Shown here: positions 23,560 through 35,092 of the stretch, in pieces
Layout: each line of letters starts with the position of its first letter
Position numbering within the stretch: position 1 is the stretch's first letter
Assembly: GCF_902686445.1 (NCBI RefSeq)
Contig: NC_062219.1
Location: forward strand, 145,000,057 to 145,064,056
Length of the DNA: 64,000 nucleotides
From: Sciurus carolinensis
Taxonomy: Eukaryota > Chordata > Mammalia > Rodentia > Sciuridae
Direction: 5' to 3'
Made by a program: the position numbers and the translations under genes
Notes under the pieces: generated by a model
Seen by the model: only the letters and a program-made list of their open reading frames with translations
Told to the model about the DNA's origin: nothing
The model's database searches: none

Positions 23560-25830
23560 AGGACATGCATAACCTTAAGTAAATGCATCAGAAAAGAAAA
23601 GAAGACTGAAACATAGTGATGTGAGATTCTTATAAAGAAGTTGGCAAGAGAAAACACACATGAGAGTTTAGTGACAGAGGTGAAAGATGCATAACACAGA
23701 AAGTCAACAAAATCAAAAGCTGGCTTATAAAAACGATACAACCCATAAACCCAGAGGAAGATATGGATTTGCACGTGAGAGAGAGAGAGAAGGAACATAA
23801 CATAAATTCTCACATAAAGAACAAAAGAAAGGACATTATTGCAGATTCTTCTTTCATTGAAAAAATGAGATGATATCAACAACTTTATGCTAATACATTT
23901 GATAATTTATAAAATAGATCATAGGAAAATTAACACAGAGAGAAATAAGAATTCTGAATAGTTTAATATCTACTAAAATCAAACCCGTTACTAAAAATTT
24001 TCCACAACTCCAGGCCCAGATGTTTCCACCAATGAATTTTTCCAAATTTAAATAACTAAATCACAACTGATCACATGTAAATTTTCTCAGACACTTTAAA
24101 ACTTATAAGTTTAGATGTAATTAAAGCCAAGGACATTATAAGGCAGAAAAATAGCAGGCAGATCACTTTTATAAATGTAAATTCTAAATTTTACAGCAAA
24201 ACATTGGCAAATAAAATCCAGTGATGTATAAAAAGAACAAATCACAACCAATTTAGGTTAATTCCAGAGATACAGGATTGACTTAATAATCTAAAGTCAA
24301 CAATTATAATTCATCACATTAGTAAAATGAAGGAAGAAATCATATGACCATCACAATAGATGAAGAAAAACCATTTGAGGATGTTGAGGAGACACGCCTG
24401 ATAAAACTTAGCAAAACGAAAACGGAAGGCATTTCCTTCACCCAAATAGAAGGTATATGTAAGAAATTCTACTGTGACTGGCTATGGTGGTGCATCCCAG
24501 CAACTCAGGAGGTTGAGGCAGGGAGATCACAAGTTGAAGGCCAGCCTCAGCAATTTAATATGACCTTGACAGGGTCACATTAAATTTATTCTCTAAATTA
24601 AAAAAAAAAAAAAAATAGAAAGGTCTGGGAACGTGGCTAAGTAGTAAAGTACCCCCCGGGTTCAATCCTCGGTACTGAAAAAGAAAAATCTGCTGTGATC
24701 ATCCTGCTGACATATAAAATATGAAAGCCATCTCTTGGGATTAGAAATGAAAAAAGATTACTGAATAATTATTCTTCGGTATGGTATTAGAGTTTCTAGC
24801 AAGAAAATTATTTAAATGAAAGCCTCAAAAGGAATAAATAATATTACCAATATTTGTAGACAACGTGATCATGGATTTAAAAAAAGAAGAGTTCAGAAAA
24901 ACATTGGCATCACTAAGTAGATTTGCAAGGTCATTGAACACAATGGCAAAACTTGAAAATCAGCTGTGTTCCTAGATACCAGCAACAATTATAAAGGAAA
25001 TAAAATACATGCTATTTACAATAGAATCCCTCCCAAATTAAATATTGAGAATAAATCCAATGAAAAATATGGGAGGAAATATTAAGGAGAAATTAAAAGA
25101 ATAGAATAGTAGAGGAGTAGTAGACTATATTCATGGATTGTAGACTCAATATTATAAAGAACTTGACTGATCTAAATAGTGTGAACTTAGAATTTTCTTT
25201 TCTTTTTGGGAAATTGACAGATTAATTATAAAATTGATATGAAAATGCAAAGATAATAACTAGGACTTCCTTGAATAAGAACAATAAAAAATAGAGGGCT
25301 TGAAATATCAATGAGATCATAAAGCTTCAGTGGTTGAGAGAAGAGAGTATTCCTTTAAAACATAAATGTATCAGTGTGGCAGAAGGAAGCATTAAAAACA
25401 GACCCACCCATACAAAGCTACTTGATTGATGAAAAAGTAAATATGGCAGCCCTTTGGTTGAATGATGGCCTTTTCCATAATGATCCAAATCGATTAAATA
25501 TCTGTATGGGCAAAGTATTCTGATTCCTATATCACGTTCTTAAAAATTAGGTCCAGGAAAGTCATAAACATAATGTGGAAGCTTACATAATTCAACTTCA
25601 GGATGCAAAAGAGGGGTCTGCCTTCGTGATGTGAGGGCAAGCCACTGTTGCTTACGTAGGACGTGACACATGAACAGCCACTAAATAAGTGGCAAATTCA
25701 CCTGATAGAATAAGAGGGTCTGTTCTTGGGAGGAGCACATCAAAAGGCTGAAAATCAGCCTACATGTAGAAAAGATATTGGCCACACATCTGTCCCATCA
25801 GAAGTAGACAATGAAATCTTATGAATTGAT
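23560..25830 (+). repeat. Old LINE-1 ORF2 block interrupted by a SINE
   Basis: The layout is L1 ORF2 in sense: GCTGGCTTATAAAAACGATACAACC, then AGATGTTTCCACCAATGAATT. This is followed by GGTTAATTCCAGAGATACAGGATTG and ATGACCATCACAATAGATG, and it continues past 24690. Heavily mutated with no intact frame. A dimeric SINE splits it at 24478-24679. Confidence 0.75.
24461..24697 (+). repeat. Dimeric B1-ID SINE with imperfect target duplication
   Basis: The B1-like half starts at about 24478 (TGGCTATGGTGGTGCATCCCAG). An A-run linker (24600-24616) precedes the ID-like half (24623-24674). Flanking AAGAAATTCTACTGTGA (24461-24477) and AAGAAAAATCTGCTGTGA (24680-24697) are an imperfect target-site duplication derived from the host L1. 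Confidence 0.85.
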
Positions 25831-25919
25831 AAGGAAAAGAACCACAATCCAAAGGGCCAAAGGGCAAGGTAATGAATAGGTGCCAAAATCCCACCTTGAC
25901 TCACTACCTTAAGTCAATA

Positions 25920-26157
25920 GGCATTTGCTTTTTTTTTTTTTTTCTTTTTTTGGTACAGGGGATTGAACTCAGGGCCACCTGACCACTGAGCCACATCCCC
26001 AGCCCTATTTTGTATTTTCTTTGGAGACAGGGTCTCATGAGCTGCTTAGCGCCTCTCCATTCCTGAGGCTGGCTTTGAACTCGCGATCCTCCTACCTCAG
26101 CCTCCCCAACCACTGGGATTACAGGCGTGTGCCCTGGCGCACAGCTGGCATTTGCTT
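25920..26157 (-). repeat. Dimeric B1-ID SINE with 11-bp target duplication
   Basis: Minus-strand B1-dID element at 25931-26146. From the right it reads B1-like half, linker, ID-like half and poly(A). It is flanked by exact GGCATTTGCTT duplications at 25920-25930 and 26147-26157, which define it precisely. It is a relatively young copy. Confidence 0.92.
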
Positions 26158-26569
26158 CTCTCTCTAAGGAGCCTGGAGGTGGAAGAGACTGGTGTGGGTC
26201 CCACGGCTGAAGCAGCCAGGTGTCTTCTATTTGTTCTAGCATTCTCGGTGGCTGGCTTCCCCGCTTGTCCTGAGGGTCTCATGGTCCATCGTGGCCCCGA
26301 GCCTCATAGCCACGTATGATCAGGAACTAGAGCAAGAGCTGGTAAAGCTCGGTCCCCTCCCTGCCTCTTGCAGGAGGGAGCTCTTTCCCCACCCGACCTT
26401 CAGCAGACCTCCTGCTGTCTCCTTGGCCCAAACCAAGTGAGGCTGACATCCCTGATGCAACGGACCAGTTCAGAGTGGCTTTTCCAGGGCCAGCCTGAAG
26501 CCCATGTTTCCAACTCGCAAATAGAAGCAAGATGTTGTACAATCCCCTCCAGCCCTGGGTCATCAAAAG
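26158..26569. other. Unique sequence, no gene recognised
   Basis: No repeat or exon recognised. Confidence 0.4.
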
Positions 26570-26990
26570 TTGGATTTACCTGTTCCGCTTGTCTTTCTCG
26601 GGGGACAGATATGTACTTGACTAATGCAGCTTTTGAAATGATTTGCTCGGTTTTTCTGTGTTTGCCGTCAAAATGAGCTTTTCCTTTGGTAAATATAACG
26701 ATTTCCTAATAAAACTGCCAAATTATTTCATTGAGCCGTGACTTTAGACCCCTCCCTGCTACTTATTTGAACACCACCGTCAATTCCCCCAGTGTCATTC
26801 TAGATGATTTGATCGTAGGGGAAAGAGGCACCGGCACTCAATCAAGGATCTGATTAGTACAGGTGCACTATGCAAATTGCCGCCTTTCTAAAAATCAGAA
26901 TGAGATAGATCACGCTTCAAACGGCTCTTAGCAAGACTCTTCCCTTGCTAAGTCTCTTAATGCCTGCTTCCCAAACACTTCCTGTTAGGT
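26570..26990. promoter_or_regulatory. Candidate conserved enhancer-like element
   Basis: A repeat-free stretch with balanced composition and closely packed motifs. These are homeodomain-type CTAATAAA/AATTATTT, a GATTAG core beside an E-box CAGGTG (about 26860), and an exact octamer ATGCAAAT at 26870-26877. Neighbouring DNA is repeat-laden while this block is not. Conservation is inferred, not aligned. Confidence 0.3.
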
Positions 26991-27914
26991 GTGGCTGAGC
27001 ATTATTTTTTGAGATGGTTCTATTTTCCTTTTTTCTTACTCCCGTCACTTTCTCTCCAGGCTTCTTTGCTTCTGTGACACTCTTTGCTGACTGTCTACTA
27101 TGGACAAAACACAGATCAAGCTGAGAAGAGTGTCAGGCACAGAACGTTCACGCTAGCATTAAAGCTGATCACAGCGCACACCGTGATCTGGTCGCCGCAC
27201 CTCCCGTGGACGATGAATGCTCGTTTATATATGAGATGTTTTTCTGACCTAGTTCTTCTATGGCTGCTAGGTGGGCATTTCCAACGTCCTTTGGTAATGC
27301 CGTCACAGCAAATGCAGCAGGTCAGGACTGCAGAGCGTCCTTCCCAACGCAGTGCTGGGGGCTAATTGGCAAGTTGTTTCTGTCTTTGTGTGTCTACAAG
27401 TGTAGGAAGATAGACTGCATTCCAAATTGTCGCTATTTGATAATTCCTTCCGTCCAAATATCCTGTGACCCTGCCTCCAACTCTCGGGACGTCAAAGGTG
27501 TGATGGAGTGAAAAACTAAAGGCTTCACGGTACGCCGGGGAGAGTAGAGGTGGTTTGGAAAATGCAGGCTATGCTAATTAGGAGAGAGAAGGCAAAGGAA
27601 GAAGCTGAACCTGGGGTTTTAGCACACAGAGGGGAGAGGAAAACGGGAGTCCGAAGGTCAGAGCCTGCACGATGGGCAGCCTGACAGACACCAGTGCCTG
27701 AGCCACATCAAACACTCACCAAGGCAGAACCAGGAAGCAGCCACGAGACGGTGGCCCGTTAGAGACCCAGCAGGCCTGGCTCAGGAGTGTCTGCTAGCAC
27801 AGGCTGTCGCCTGGAAAAAGTGTTTTCCCCAGGCCCAGTTTAACTGGAGCCATGGTATTTTATTTTGTTGTTGCGTGTGTGTGTGTGCGCGCACGTGTAT
27901 GTGCGTTTTACAAT
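26991..27914. other. Unique sequence with a Z-DNA-prone tract
   Basis: No exon recognised. 27873-27906 is an alternating purine-pyrimidine run (GT units, then GCGCGCACGTGTATGTGCG). Confidence 0.45.
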
Positions 27915-28735
27915 TTGAGTTTTAGAAAATGACTTTATTGAGATATAATCCACATCCTGCTCCTGTTTGGATCTGGAATGCTCCCAAAGGTCCTTGTGCT
28001 AAAGGATTGGTCACCAGCCTTTGGTACTATTTGGAGATGGTGGAAACTTTAAGGGTTGGGGCCTAGTGGGAGATCTTTGGTCTTTGGGAGCCTGCCCTGG
28101 TAGTGACCTGTGAGCCCTGGTCTCTTCCTGTCTGTCTTCCATATCTGACCATGAGGTACACAGGTTTCCTCCACTCCTGCCATGATGTGCTACCTCACCC
28201 TGGGTCCCCAAACTATGGGGCCAACCAATCATGAACCAAAAGTTTCCAAATTGTGAGCCAAATAACCCTTTTCTCTCTATAAGCTTATTGTCTCTGGTAC
28301 TTTGTTATAGTAATGGAGAGCTGACTAACACACATACTATATAATTTGCTGACTTGATGTGTACAATTCAATGGGTTTTGGTATATTATATTACTAACCT
28401 TTTAAAAAATGATAAAATCGATATAATATAAAAGTCACCATTTTACCAATATTTTAAAAGTTTTATTTTATTTTTAATTGACACAATAATTGCATTCAGA
28501 TTATGAGATACGATGTGATTCTTCAATATACATATATGATGTATGTTGATCAAATCAGGGTGATTAGTTTACCCATCATCTCAACTATTTTTCATTTCTT
28601 TGTAGTGAGTACATTCAAAATCCTCTCACTTCTAGCTATTTTGAAATATATAATACAATCTTATTCACTGTAGTCACCCTACTGTGCAATAGAGTACTAA
28701 ACTTATTTCTCCTAACTATACATTTCGTACTCATT
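27915..28735 (-). repeat. Old LINE-1 fragments split by an LTR
   Basis: 27915-27957 (TTTATTGAGATATAATCCACAT) and 28331-28440 (TGTACAATTCAATGGGTTTTGG) are consecutive parts of one antisense old L1 3' region, separated by the LTR at 27958-28330. Sequence at 28441-28735 (AATCAGGGTGATTAGTTTACCCATCATCTC) is a further L1-like block. Confidence 0.6.
27958..28330 (+). mobile_element. MaLR/ERVL-like solo LTR
   Basis: It begins with TG, has the CTTGTGCTAAAGGATTGGTCACCAG and CTCCTGCCATGATGTGCTACC type blocks, an AATAA-type signal near the end (GAGCCAAATAACCC) and ends in GAGCTGACTAACA. It is one of several related LTRs in the window and is inserted into an old L1. Confidence 0.8.
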
Positions 28736-29397
28736 GGTCAGTCTCTCTCCAAGTTTTTAGCCAATTTTCAGTATGCAATGTAGTGGACTTGAGTATTTTC
28801 ACAATGGGGTGAAACTGTGACCACAATCTAGTTCTGAAACTTTTTGTCACCCCAGCAGTATCTTTCCATGACTTTGCAAAGCGCCTTCTTTGAGTGGAGA
28901 AATGGAGAAAGGCGACAGCCCGCGGCTTTGGGCTTTCGTACCCCAGAGTCACGCATGCTCTGGTGAAACACGCATGGCTGGAATCCATTCTGTCACCTTG
29001 GCCAGGCAGCTGCTGCAGCACCTGTGACCCAGTCTCTCCTGTAGCCCTGCTGTGCTGCCACCAAAGCAAAGAGCCCCACAGAGCCCTGGCTTGTCCTTTC
29101 AGGGGAGGGGCCACCGAGGGGCGGAGGAGGCGGGGTCACTCATTGACTGCTGGTTCTGAGCCAGGCCCTGGCTGGCTCCCGTGACCCTCCTGGAGAGGAC
29201 CACCAGGCTTTCATTCCATGCCCAGGGAGCAGAGTGACCCCACACGCTGGAAAGGGTGTCATGCTGCCCAGCTCCAGCGGAGACTTGGACATCCTTGGAG
29301 CTGCACAGAGTGGACGAGAGAGAAGAAAGGAGTACTCACGGGGACAGAAGAAGCCCAAGCAAGGCCACGCTCAGCTGGGCAGATCTGTCCCTCCCCC
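28736..29397. other. Unique sequence, no gene recognised
   Basis: A minus-strand 127-codon frame (28731-29114) overlaps a plus frame. Neither shows a domain. Confidence 0.4.
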
Positions 29398-29736
29398 TTG
29401 TATTAATTCCTGGGGCTGCCATGACAAATTATCACAAGAGAAATTTATTGTCTCACAGTATCAGAAGCCAGAAATCAGGATGTTGGCAAGAATGTGCTCC
29501 CTAAAAAGCTCCAGGGGAGAATCCCTCCTCACCTCGTCCAGCTTCTGGTGACTCTAGGCCTTCCTCGATTCACGGCTCTGTTACCCCATCGCTGCCTTGG
29601 CCGTCACAGGGTCTTTTTTCCTCTCTGTGTGTCTTATAAAGACACTTGTCATTGGATTTGGGAGCACCCAGATCTCATCTCAAGACCTATAACTTGGTTC
29701 CATCTGCAAAGACCCTTTTCTCAATTAATACCATTG
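29398..29736 (+). repeat. Ancient interspersed repeat (class not assigned)
   Basis: TGTATTAATTCCTGGGGCTGCCATGACAAATTATCACAA, AAATTTATTGTCTCACAG and the AAGACACTTGTCATTGGATT type end match a common mammalian repeat present in many genomes. I cannot place its family (LTR or DNA element) without a library. Confidence 0.55.
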
Positions 29737-30158
29737 GATTAGCTGTGAGGAGTCCCCCCCAAAGCTCCTGTTAATGCAGATATGTTGAGAGGTGAAATGA
29801 TTAGATTATGAGAGCTATAACCTAATAGTGGATTAATCCATGTGATAGATTAATAATTTGAAAGAACTAACTGGGTTGTAACTGAGGGCCGGTGGGGCAT
29901 GACTGGAGGGGAATCCCTGGGGCGTGCTCTGGAAGGGTTTATCCCCTCTGCAACCCCTTCCCGCCCACTCTGCTTCCTGACCATAATGAACTGAGCCACT
30001 ATCCTCCTCCATGATGTTCTGCTTCACTTTGGGCCCAAGGTGATAGAGTTGCCTGACCATGGACTGAGACTCTGAAACTGAGACTCGAAAAAACCTTTTC
30101 CTGTCCTAAGTTGTCCCTGTAGGGCGTTTTGGTCACAGTGATGAAAAGCTCATCAGTG
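29737..30158 (+). mobile_element. MaLR/ERVL-like solo LTR
   Basis: Follows the same order as its relatives: GGTGAAATGATTAGATTATGAGAG, CTGACCATGGACTGAGACTCTGAAAC, a degenerate polyadenylation region (ACCTTTTCCTGTCC) and GGTCACAGTGATGAAAAGCT. It abuts another old repeat on its left. Confidence 0.8.
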
Positions 30159-30679
30159 ATGAACACAGCCATGTTCCCAAGTCCCAGGGTGCAGGACACG
30201 GACACATCCCACAACACCAACACATGCCTTTGACTGACAGCAGGAGGGACTGCACCCCTTCATCCTCCTGGAGGTGAACCCCAGTTCTATGTCACTCCTG
30301 CCTGATGCAGCCCAGGGCTGGTGCTGAACCTGCCATTTCTGAGGATGTGATCATGCCCATTTAGGTCACATGACACCTCCCCACATGGGGGGATCAGCTT
30401 CCTGTCGGGTCTATTCATGTGTGAGGCTGTGGGCCCTCAGGGGAGACTGGATTTTTCTGGGTAGCTGTGGGTGACGCCTGTGAGCTGACACATCCCCCTG
30501 GTAGACCTAGAGGTCCCCTCACCTTGAGCGAAGGGTCCACTCTGCATTGCTTCCTCACCCACTGAGATGTTTTCATGTTGTAGCAGAGCTTCTTTCTCCA
30601 GAGCTTCACGTCAATGGTGGAGAAAGCTGGGCCTGCCTGCCTAGCTTCCCAGGTTTTCCTGCCTACTTCTCAGCCCCTA

Positions 30680-30741
<62 letters not shown>

Positions 30742-31611
30742 GAGAGTTGGCTTTGGAGCAGGGAGCTTGAATTATTGCAAGGCTGGAGGAGACTGGAGGA
30801 GATTTCAATGACTCTGGATTTTCCAGATATTTTCTGTAAAGAGAATTTGGCATCTTCTTCCTCTTGACCCACAAGAGGGTCTTGCTGGACCTGCCTCCAA
30901 ATTAGCAGCGTTCCAACAAAAAGGAACCATTGAGTATGGGGAAGGGGTTGACCAGATGTCTGGCGGTGCTTAAGTGTAATGTACTTTTAAAATCTGGGGA
31001 AGATTAAAGGGTAAGGAAAGAAGGAAGGAGTTTGCAGGCTCTGCACGCACTTCCCAGCACAAGTGAGGCCTGACTTCAAGACCTCACCGATGGACAGCGT
31101 CGCCATGTGGCAATCTCTGGGGAGCGAGATGGTGGGGATCCATTGAGAGACGCAGCCGTGGGGGACAGGAGCGGGCAAGCTCTCCTCGAGGGAGAGGAGA
31201 ACCCTGGGCAGAAGACTTGACCCTGGAAGGGAGATCGCGGGAAGAGGTGGCAAGAATTAAGGGGAAGGGAAGGCAAACTCTTCAACAAGAATAAAGGGCT
31301 CGTGGAGGCCTACGTGGCGGTGGTTGGGAAAGCAGGCGCGCATGCAGGGTGGTGGCTTGGCGGGTGCAGAGGGCTCCCGTCTGCGATGCACGGTGAATGC
31401 TGGCCAAACCCGCGAGGGCTGTGAGGCCTTGGAAGTGAGGGCCACGTGGTCTGGCCAGGCCATTGAGCGCTATTTCTATCCCCGCTTCTAAATGGATGGG
31501 TAGGATTCGGACTTGCACCTTTAATCTACACGCGACGTCTCTCCGGCACAGATGCCCCCTGAGCGGCTTTCACTAGTGGGAGTAGGATGAGGATGCAGGA
31601 TGTGGCAAGAA
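30159..31611. other. Unique sequence with (TG)n and a small CpG-rich patch
   Basis: Contains the (TG)n at 30682-30742. A CpG-richer patch at about 31290-31420 (GGCGCGCATGC, CCCGCGAGG) shows no associated exon. Confidence 0.45.
30682..30742 (+). repeat. (TG)n microsatellite
   Basis: 61 bp of TG units with one TTT interruption at 30721-30723. Confidence 0.97.
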
Positions 31612-31800
31612 GATGGACATTGACTGAGCACCTACTATGTGTCGGGGGCTGTGCTGAGGAACACGATGCGCCACCTCGTTCAATCTTCCTGGTGACTCTC
31701 TGAGGTCGTTGCTATTGTTACTTTTGGGGAAACAGAGACTCAGAGAGGTGTCTTTTCCCCAAAGCCACACGTCAGAAACCACGGACCTAGAATCAAACCT
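31612..31800 (-). repeat. MIR SINE
   Basis: In antisense: TTGACTGAGCACCTACTATGTG, GGGGAAACAGAGACTCAGAGAGG and AATCAAACCTGGGTCTGC are successive MIR blocks. Good preservation over about 190 bp. Confidence 0.8.
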
Positions 31801-33767
31801 GGGTCTGCTTCATTCAAGGACTGTTCATCGGAAAATCCCGAGGGGCGACGCTGACACTGCTGGCCCCCGCAGGACAGGAAGCCCCTGTGCTGGCTCCCGC
31901 CGCTCTTTCCCTGCCCAGTCACCCCCGGGGCTGGGTGTGGCTGACCTTTCTTTACAGTCTGTCGCTGAGGGTGGCTGTGCTTCCTGTCCCTCCAGTGGGG
32001 GGCATGTTGCCTTTGATCTCAAGCAGCCACACATTTGGGGACAGCCCCCGTCAGGAAGGTGGTCTTGTGGGCTCTGCCCAAGCTGCGCTAGGTTCGCAGC
32101 CCTGCCTGGATGCCTGGCTCACGCCCAACCTGTGTGTCTTGCCTGTCCGTCCAGAAGTGGCGACCTGGACTCTCCTTAGCTGTTAAAAAAAGCCCACCTT
32201 TGGATTTTTCGAAGGTGCCAGCCTCCTCCCCACGCTGAAGAAAGGCGATCCACTCTGCGGCTGGGCTTCCTGCTGTTCTGCTGGCCTGGCGAATCTGGAA
32301 CGAGGTCCTTTGGGACAGCCTATTAATAACAGTCAACCACTCCCGGGACCGCAGCATGGCGTTCGGTCACAGTGTGACAAAATGCATGTGGAGATCAGAG
32401 CACAGCACGTACTCTCCCGAAGGGGGTCAGTAGCCACATCGGTGCACCTTCTGGAATGGTTGGACCTGGCACGGCCAAGCTGGTGCAGGGTCCACTCCTT
32501 TCTGTGGGCACATGGGCAGCTGCAGTTACAGCCGCACATCCCAGGCAGGCTCTATCAGGAAGGGTATCGCATGAGAGACCGAATTTCGGGTTGTTCCAAG
32601 CAACCTCAATCTCGAGCATAAAGGAAAGATAGAAATCGGCACTAAACTGGATTTTAGGCTTTGAAAATATTTTTTTCATGCTTAATAGTTATGAGAATCA
32701 GAGTCCTGGATGGAATAGCCCAGAATGGACCCTTCCGTGCCACCATTAAGTCAATGGGCAGCTGTGGTAGAGGAGGCAGGGTCGGGAGGCCGAGAGCGCG
32801 CTCTTACGCTGTGGCTGCTGGGACGGTCTTGGGCTCCGAGCCTGAGCGTGCTGATCTTGAACACAGAGATGGGTGGCTCCTCCTCAGAAGGGACATTGTG
32901 CAGCACAGCTGTGGCAGTCCAGCCCCTGAGAACAGGGGCCCTGCTCTCTGTGGTCTCCATGACACCCAGTGCAATGAGCTTGCTGAGGGCTTGTCCAGTG
33001 GCTCCTTCGAGACCTACCGTCCTCCCCATCCCTCCGCCCATCCTCCATGCTGGGAAGGGTCCCACGTCTGCAGGAACAGGATGGGATCCGGGTCTGGATC
33101 ATTGGATCTGCTCCATATCTCCACCTGGTGTGGGAACAGCTGTTTCTAAACACCAGTTTGCCTTTGGATGAAGCCACATCCATGAAATCAAAAAGTGGGA
33201 AACAGAAACGCAACCAGAGGGAAGTCGACAGACCCAAAGATGAGAGGCGGGGGTGGGAGGCAGTGCCCGGCAAGGCGAGGGGTCAGGGCGTGTGTGTGGC
33301 TTTTTCTCATGGCCCACCAAATGCCTCGCCTGTGCCTCTGAATGGAAAATGGGGTAGGACAATATGCTCACAATGCTTCGGTCCAGGGAAGGTGTTCCTG
33401 GCCCAGACGGGCCCATGAGGGCTGGCAGAAGACCACAGACCCTGCTCCACTGGTACCTCCAGCTCTTCCTCTATGTTCCCCCAGCACTTCTGTAAAAACA
33501 TGGGTTTAAAAAGGTCATGCATGCGTCTAGAAAGAAGGTTAGAAGCAAGGTAGATATTTGATGAATTATGTGTCCCCGGGGTGCACATTTTAAGGCCTGG
33601 TCAACCAAAGGTGGATCTACAGGTCTCAATCAAATGTTCAGATAGGTGAAGGAGGCATTTCTAATTTGATACTATTTAGGAGTTAAACTTTGCCATTATT
33701 GAGACTCGAGGGCAAAGCACATTTCTATTTGTCTTTGCTCTGTTCTTGATTTCTCTCAGTGGTGACG
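31801..33767. other. GC-rich unique sequence with many chance frames
   Basis: Overlapping frames of 100-162 codons occur on both strands (for example 32661-33149 plus and 32884-33273 minus). No domain, splice-bounded exon or repeat recognised. Confidence 0.5.
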
Positions 33768-34186
33768 TAATAGTCAGCTCTGTGTCACTGTGACCGACAT
33801 ACCCAACAAGAACAACTTAGAGGGGCAGAAGTTTATTTTGGCTTGTGGTTTCAGAGGTTCAGTTCCTGCTCTGGGCACAAGTGAGGTGGAACATCACGGT
33901 GGCAGGAGGGGCAGAGGAAAATCGCTCAGGACAGGGCGACCAGGAAGCAGAACCAGGTTGAGTGTAGAGTCAGGGATAATATCCCCAAGGACACACCCCA
34001 GTGCTGGCTTCCTCTAGCTGCCAGCTACCTGCCTACAGGTATGACCCAGTATCCATTCCAGTTATTAATCCACCACATACATTAACCCTTGATTAGGTTG
34101 TAGGTCTCGTAACCAAATCACTTCATCTCTGAACATTCCTACAATGTTTCACACGTGGGCTTTTGGGGGGACACCTCAAATTCAAA
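33768..34186 (-). mobile_element. MaLR/ERVL-like solo LTR, minus strand
   Basis: The reverse complement reads in the same order as the other copies, including the GAACCTCTGAAACCACAAGCC block, an exact AATAAA (TTTATT at about 33833 on the plus strand) and the GGTCACAGTGACACAGAGCTGACTA end. It is the only minus-strand member of the set. Confidence 0.82.
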
Positions 34187-34989
34187 TGATAAAAGATGCC
34201 ATCCTGAGTTTCGGAACCAGAGAAATCTAGAATGATCTGCAACTCTATTTGCCTTTCCCATCCATCCTGTCTTCGTGGCGGTCATTTGTTTCACACCTCG
34301 GTATCTTCCTTACGGCTTCTCTCACCCTGATGGTTGAACTGGTCACTTCTGTCTTCTGGATTGTCCTTGGTTCACTTTGCTAAAGAAAACAAAATTCTCT
34401 AAAACCTTGTGGAAGATGTTGGGTCAGAGCTGTGGTGGGGGGTGCGGAGACCGCTGCAGGGTGGTCTTGCTGGGGAGAGGGGTTGGGCTCAACTTCAACC
34501 CCCGTGAGGACAAGTGGAGATTGAAAACCAAGGAGTGGGCGAGGACGGGGCGAGTGAACGGGAAGCTACTGAGGAGAAGCAACAGGCTCAGGCGCTTTCT
34601 GGCTGAACTGACTTGAGCTCGAGGCTGGGGGCAGCCAGGCTGGTAAGACGTGGAGGACCCTCGCTCAGACTGGACTCTGCAGGGATGAGGTGGGGTGGGG
34701 GAGTCAGAGGATGGCCTGAGTCGGGCGAGTACTCAGAGCCCGACTATGATTTTGGTCAAAGGAGTGTCTTTGCTAAGTTTAACCTCCACGATTCTCCCGA
34801 TTTGACTTTCTTTCAAAGAAAATCCAATCACACGTTTTTCATGTCACAACCCCCACTTTACCCAGAGGAAAATTGTGGAGTGAAGCATTTAACTGGCCAG
34901 ACCCGGGGGTGCAGGGGTGGAGCCCACCCTGGGGTGCATGCCAGGGGCCGGGTGAGCTCTCGTTTTGAGCCCTGTCACTGAGCAACTTC
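34187..34989. other. Unique sequence, no gene recognised
   Basis: Short plus-strand frames at 34377-34981 have no domain. Confidence 0.4.
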
Positions 34990-35092
34990 ATCGACTCACT
35001 TACATGGAAGGTTTTCTTCAGCACCTACTTAGTACCTGTGGGCAGTGTTCTAGGCACCTGGCATACAGCTTGGTCCTCCAGGAGCTTATTTG
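34990..35092 (-). repeat. MIR/L2-like fragment
   Basis: CAGCACCTACTTAGTACCTGTGGGCAGTGTTCTAGGCACC followed by CAGGAGCTTATTTGG is the common antisense MIR3/L2 3' arrangement. Short and diverged. Confidence 0.5.

Noticed and set aside
32661..33171. Overlapping 148-162-codon frames
   Set aside because: Two plus frames and a minus frame coexist over the same bases, as expected from GC-rich non-coding DNA.
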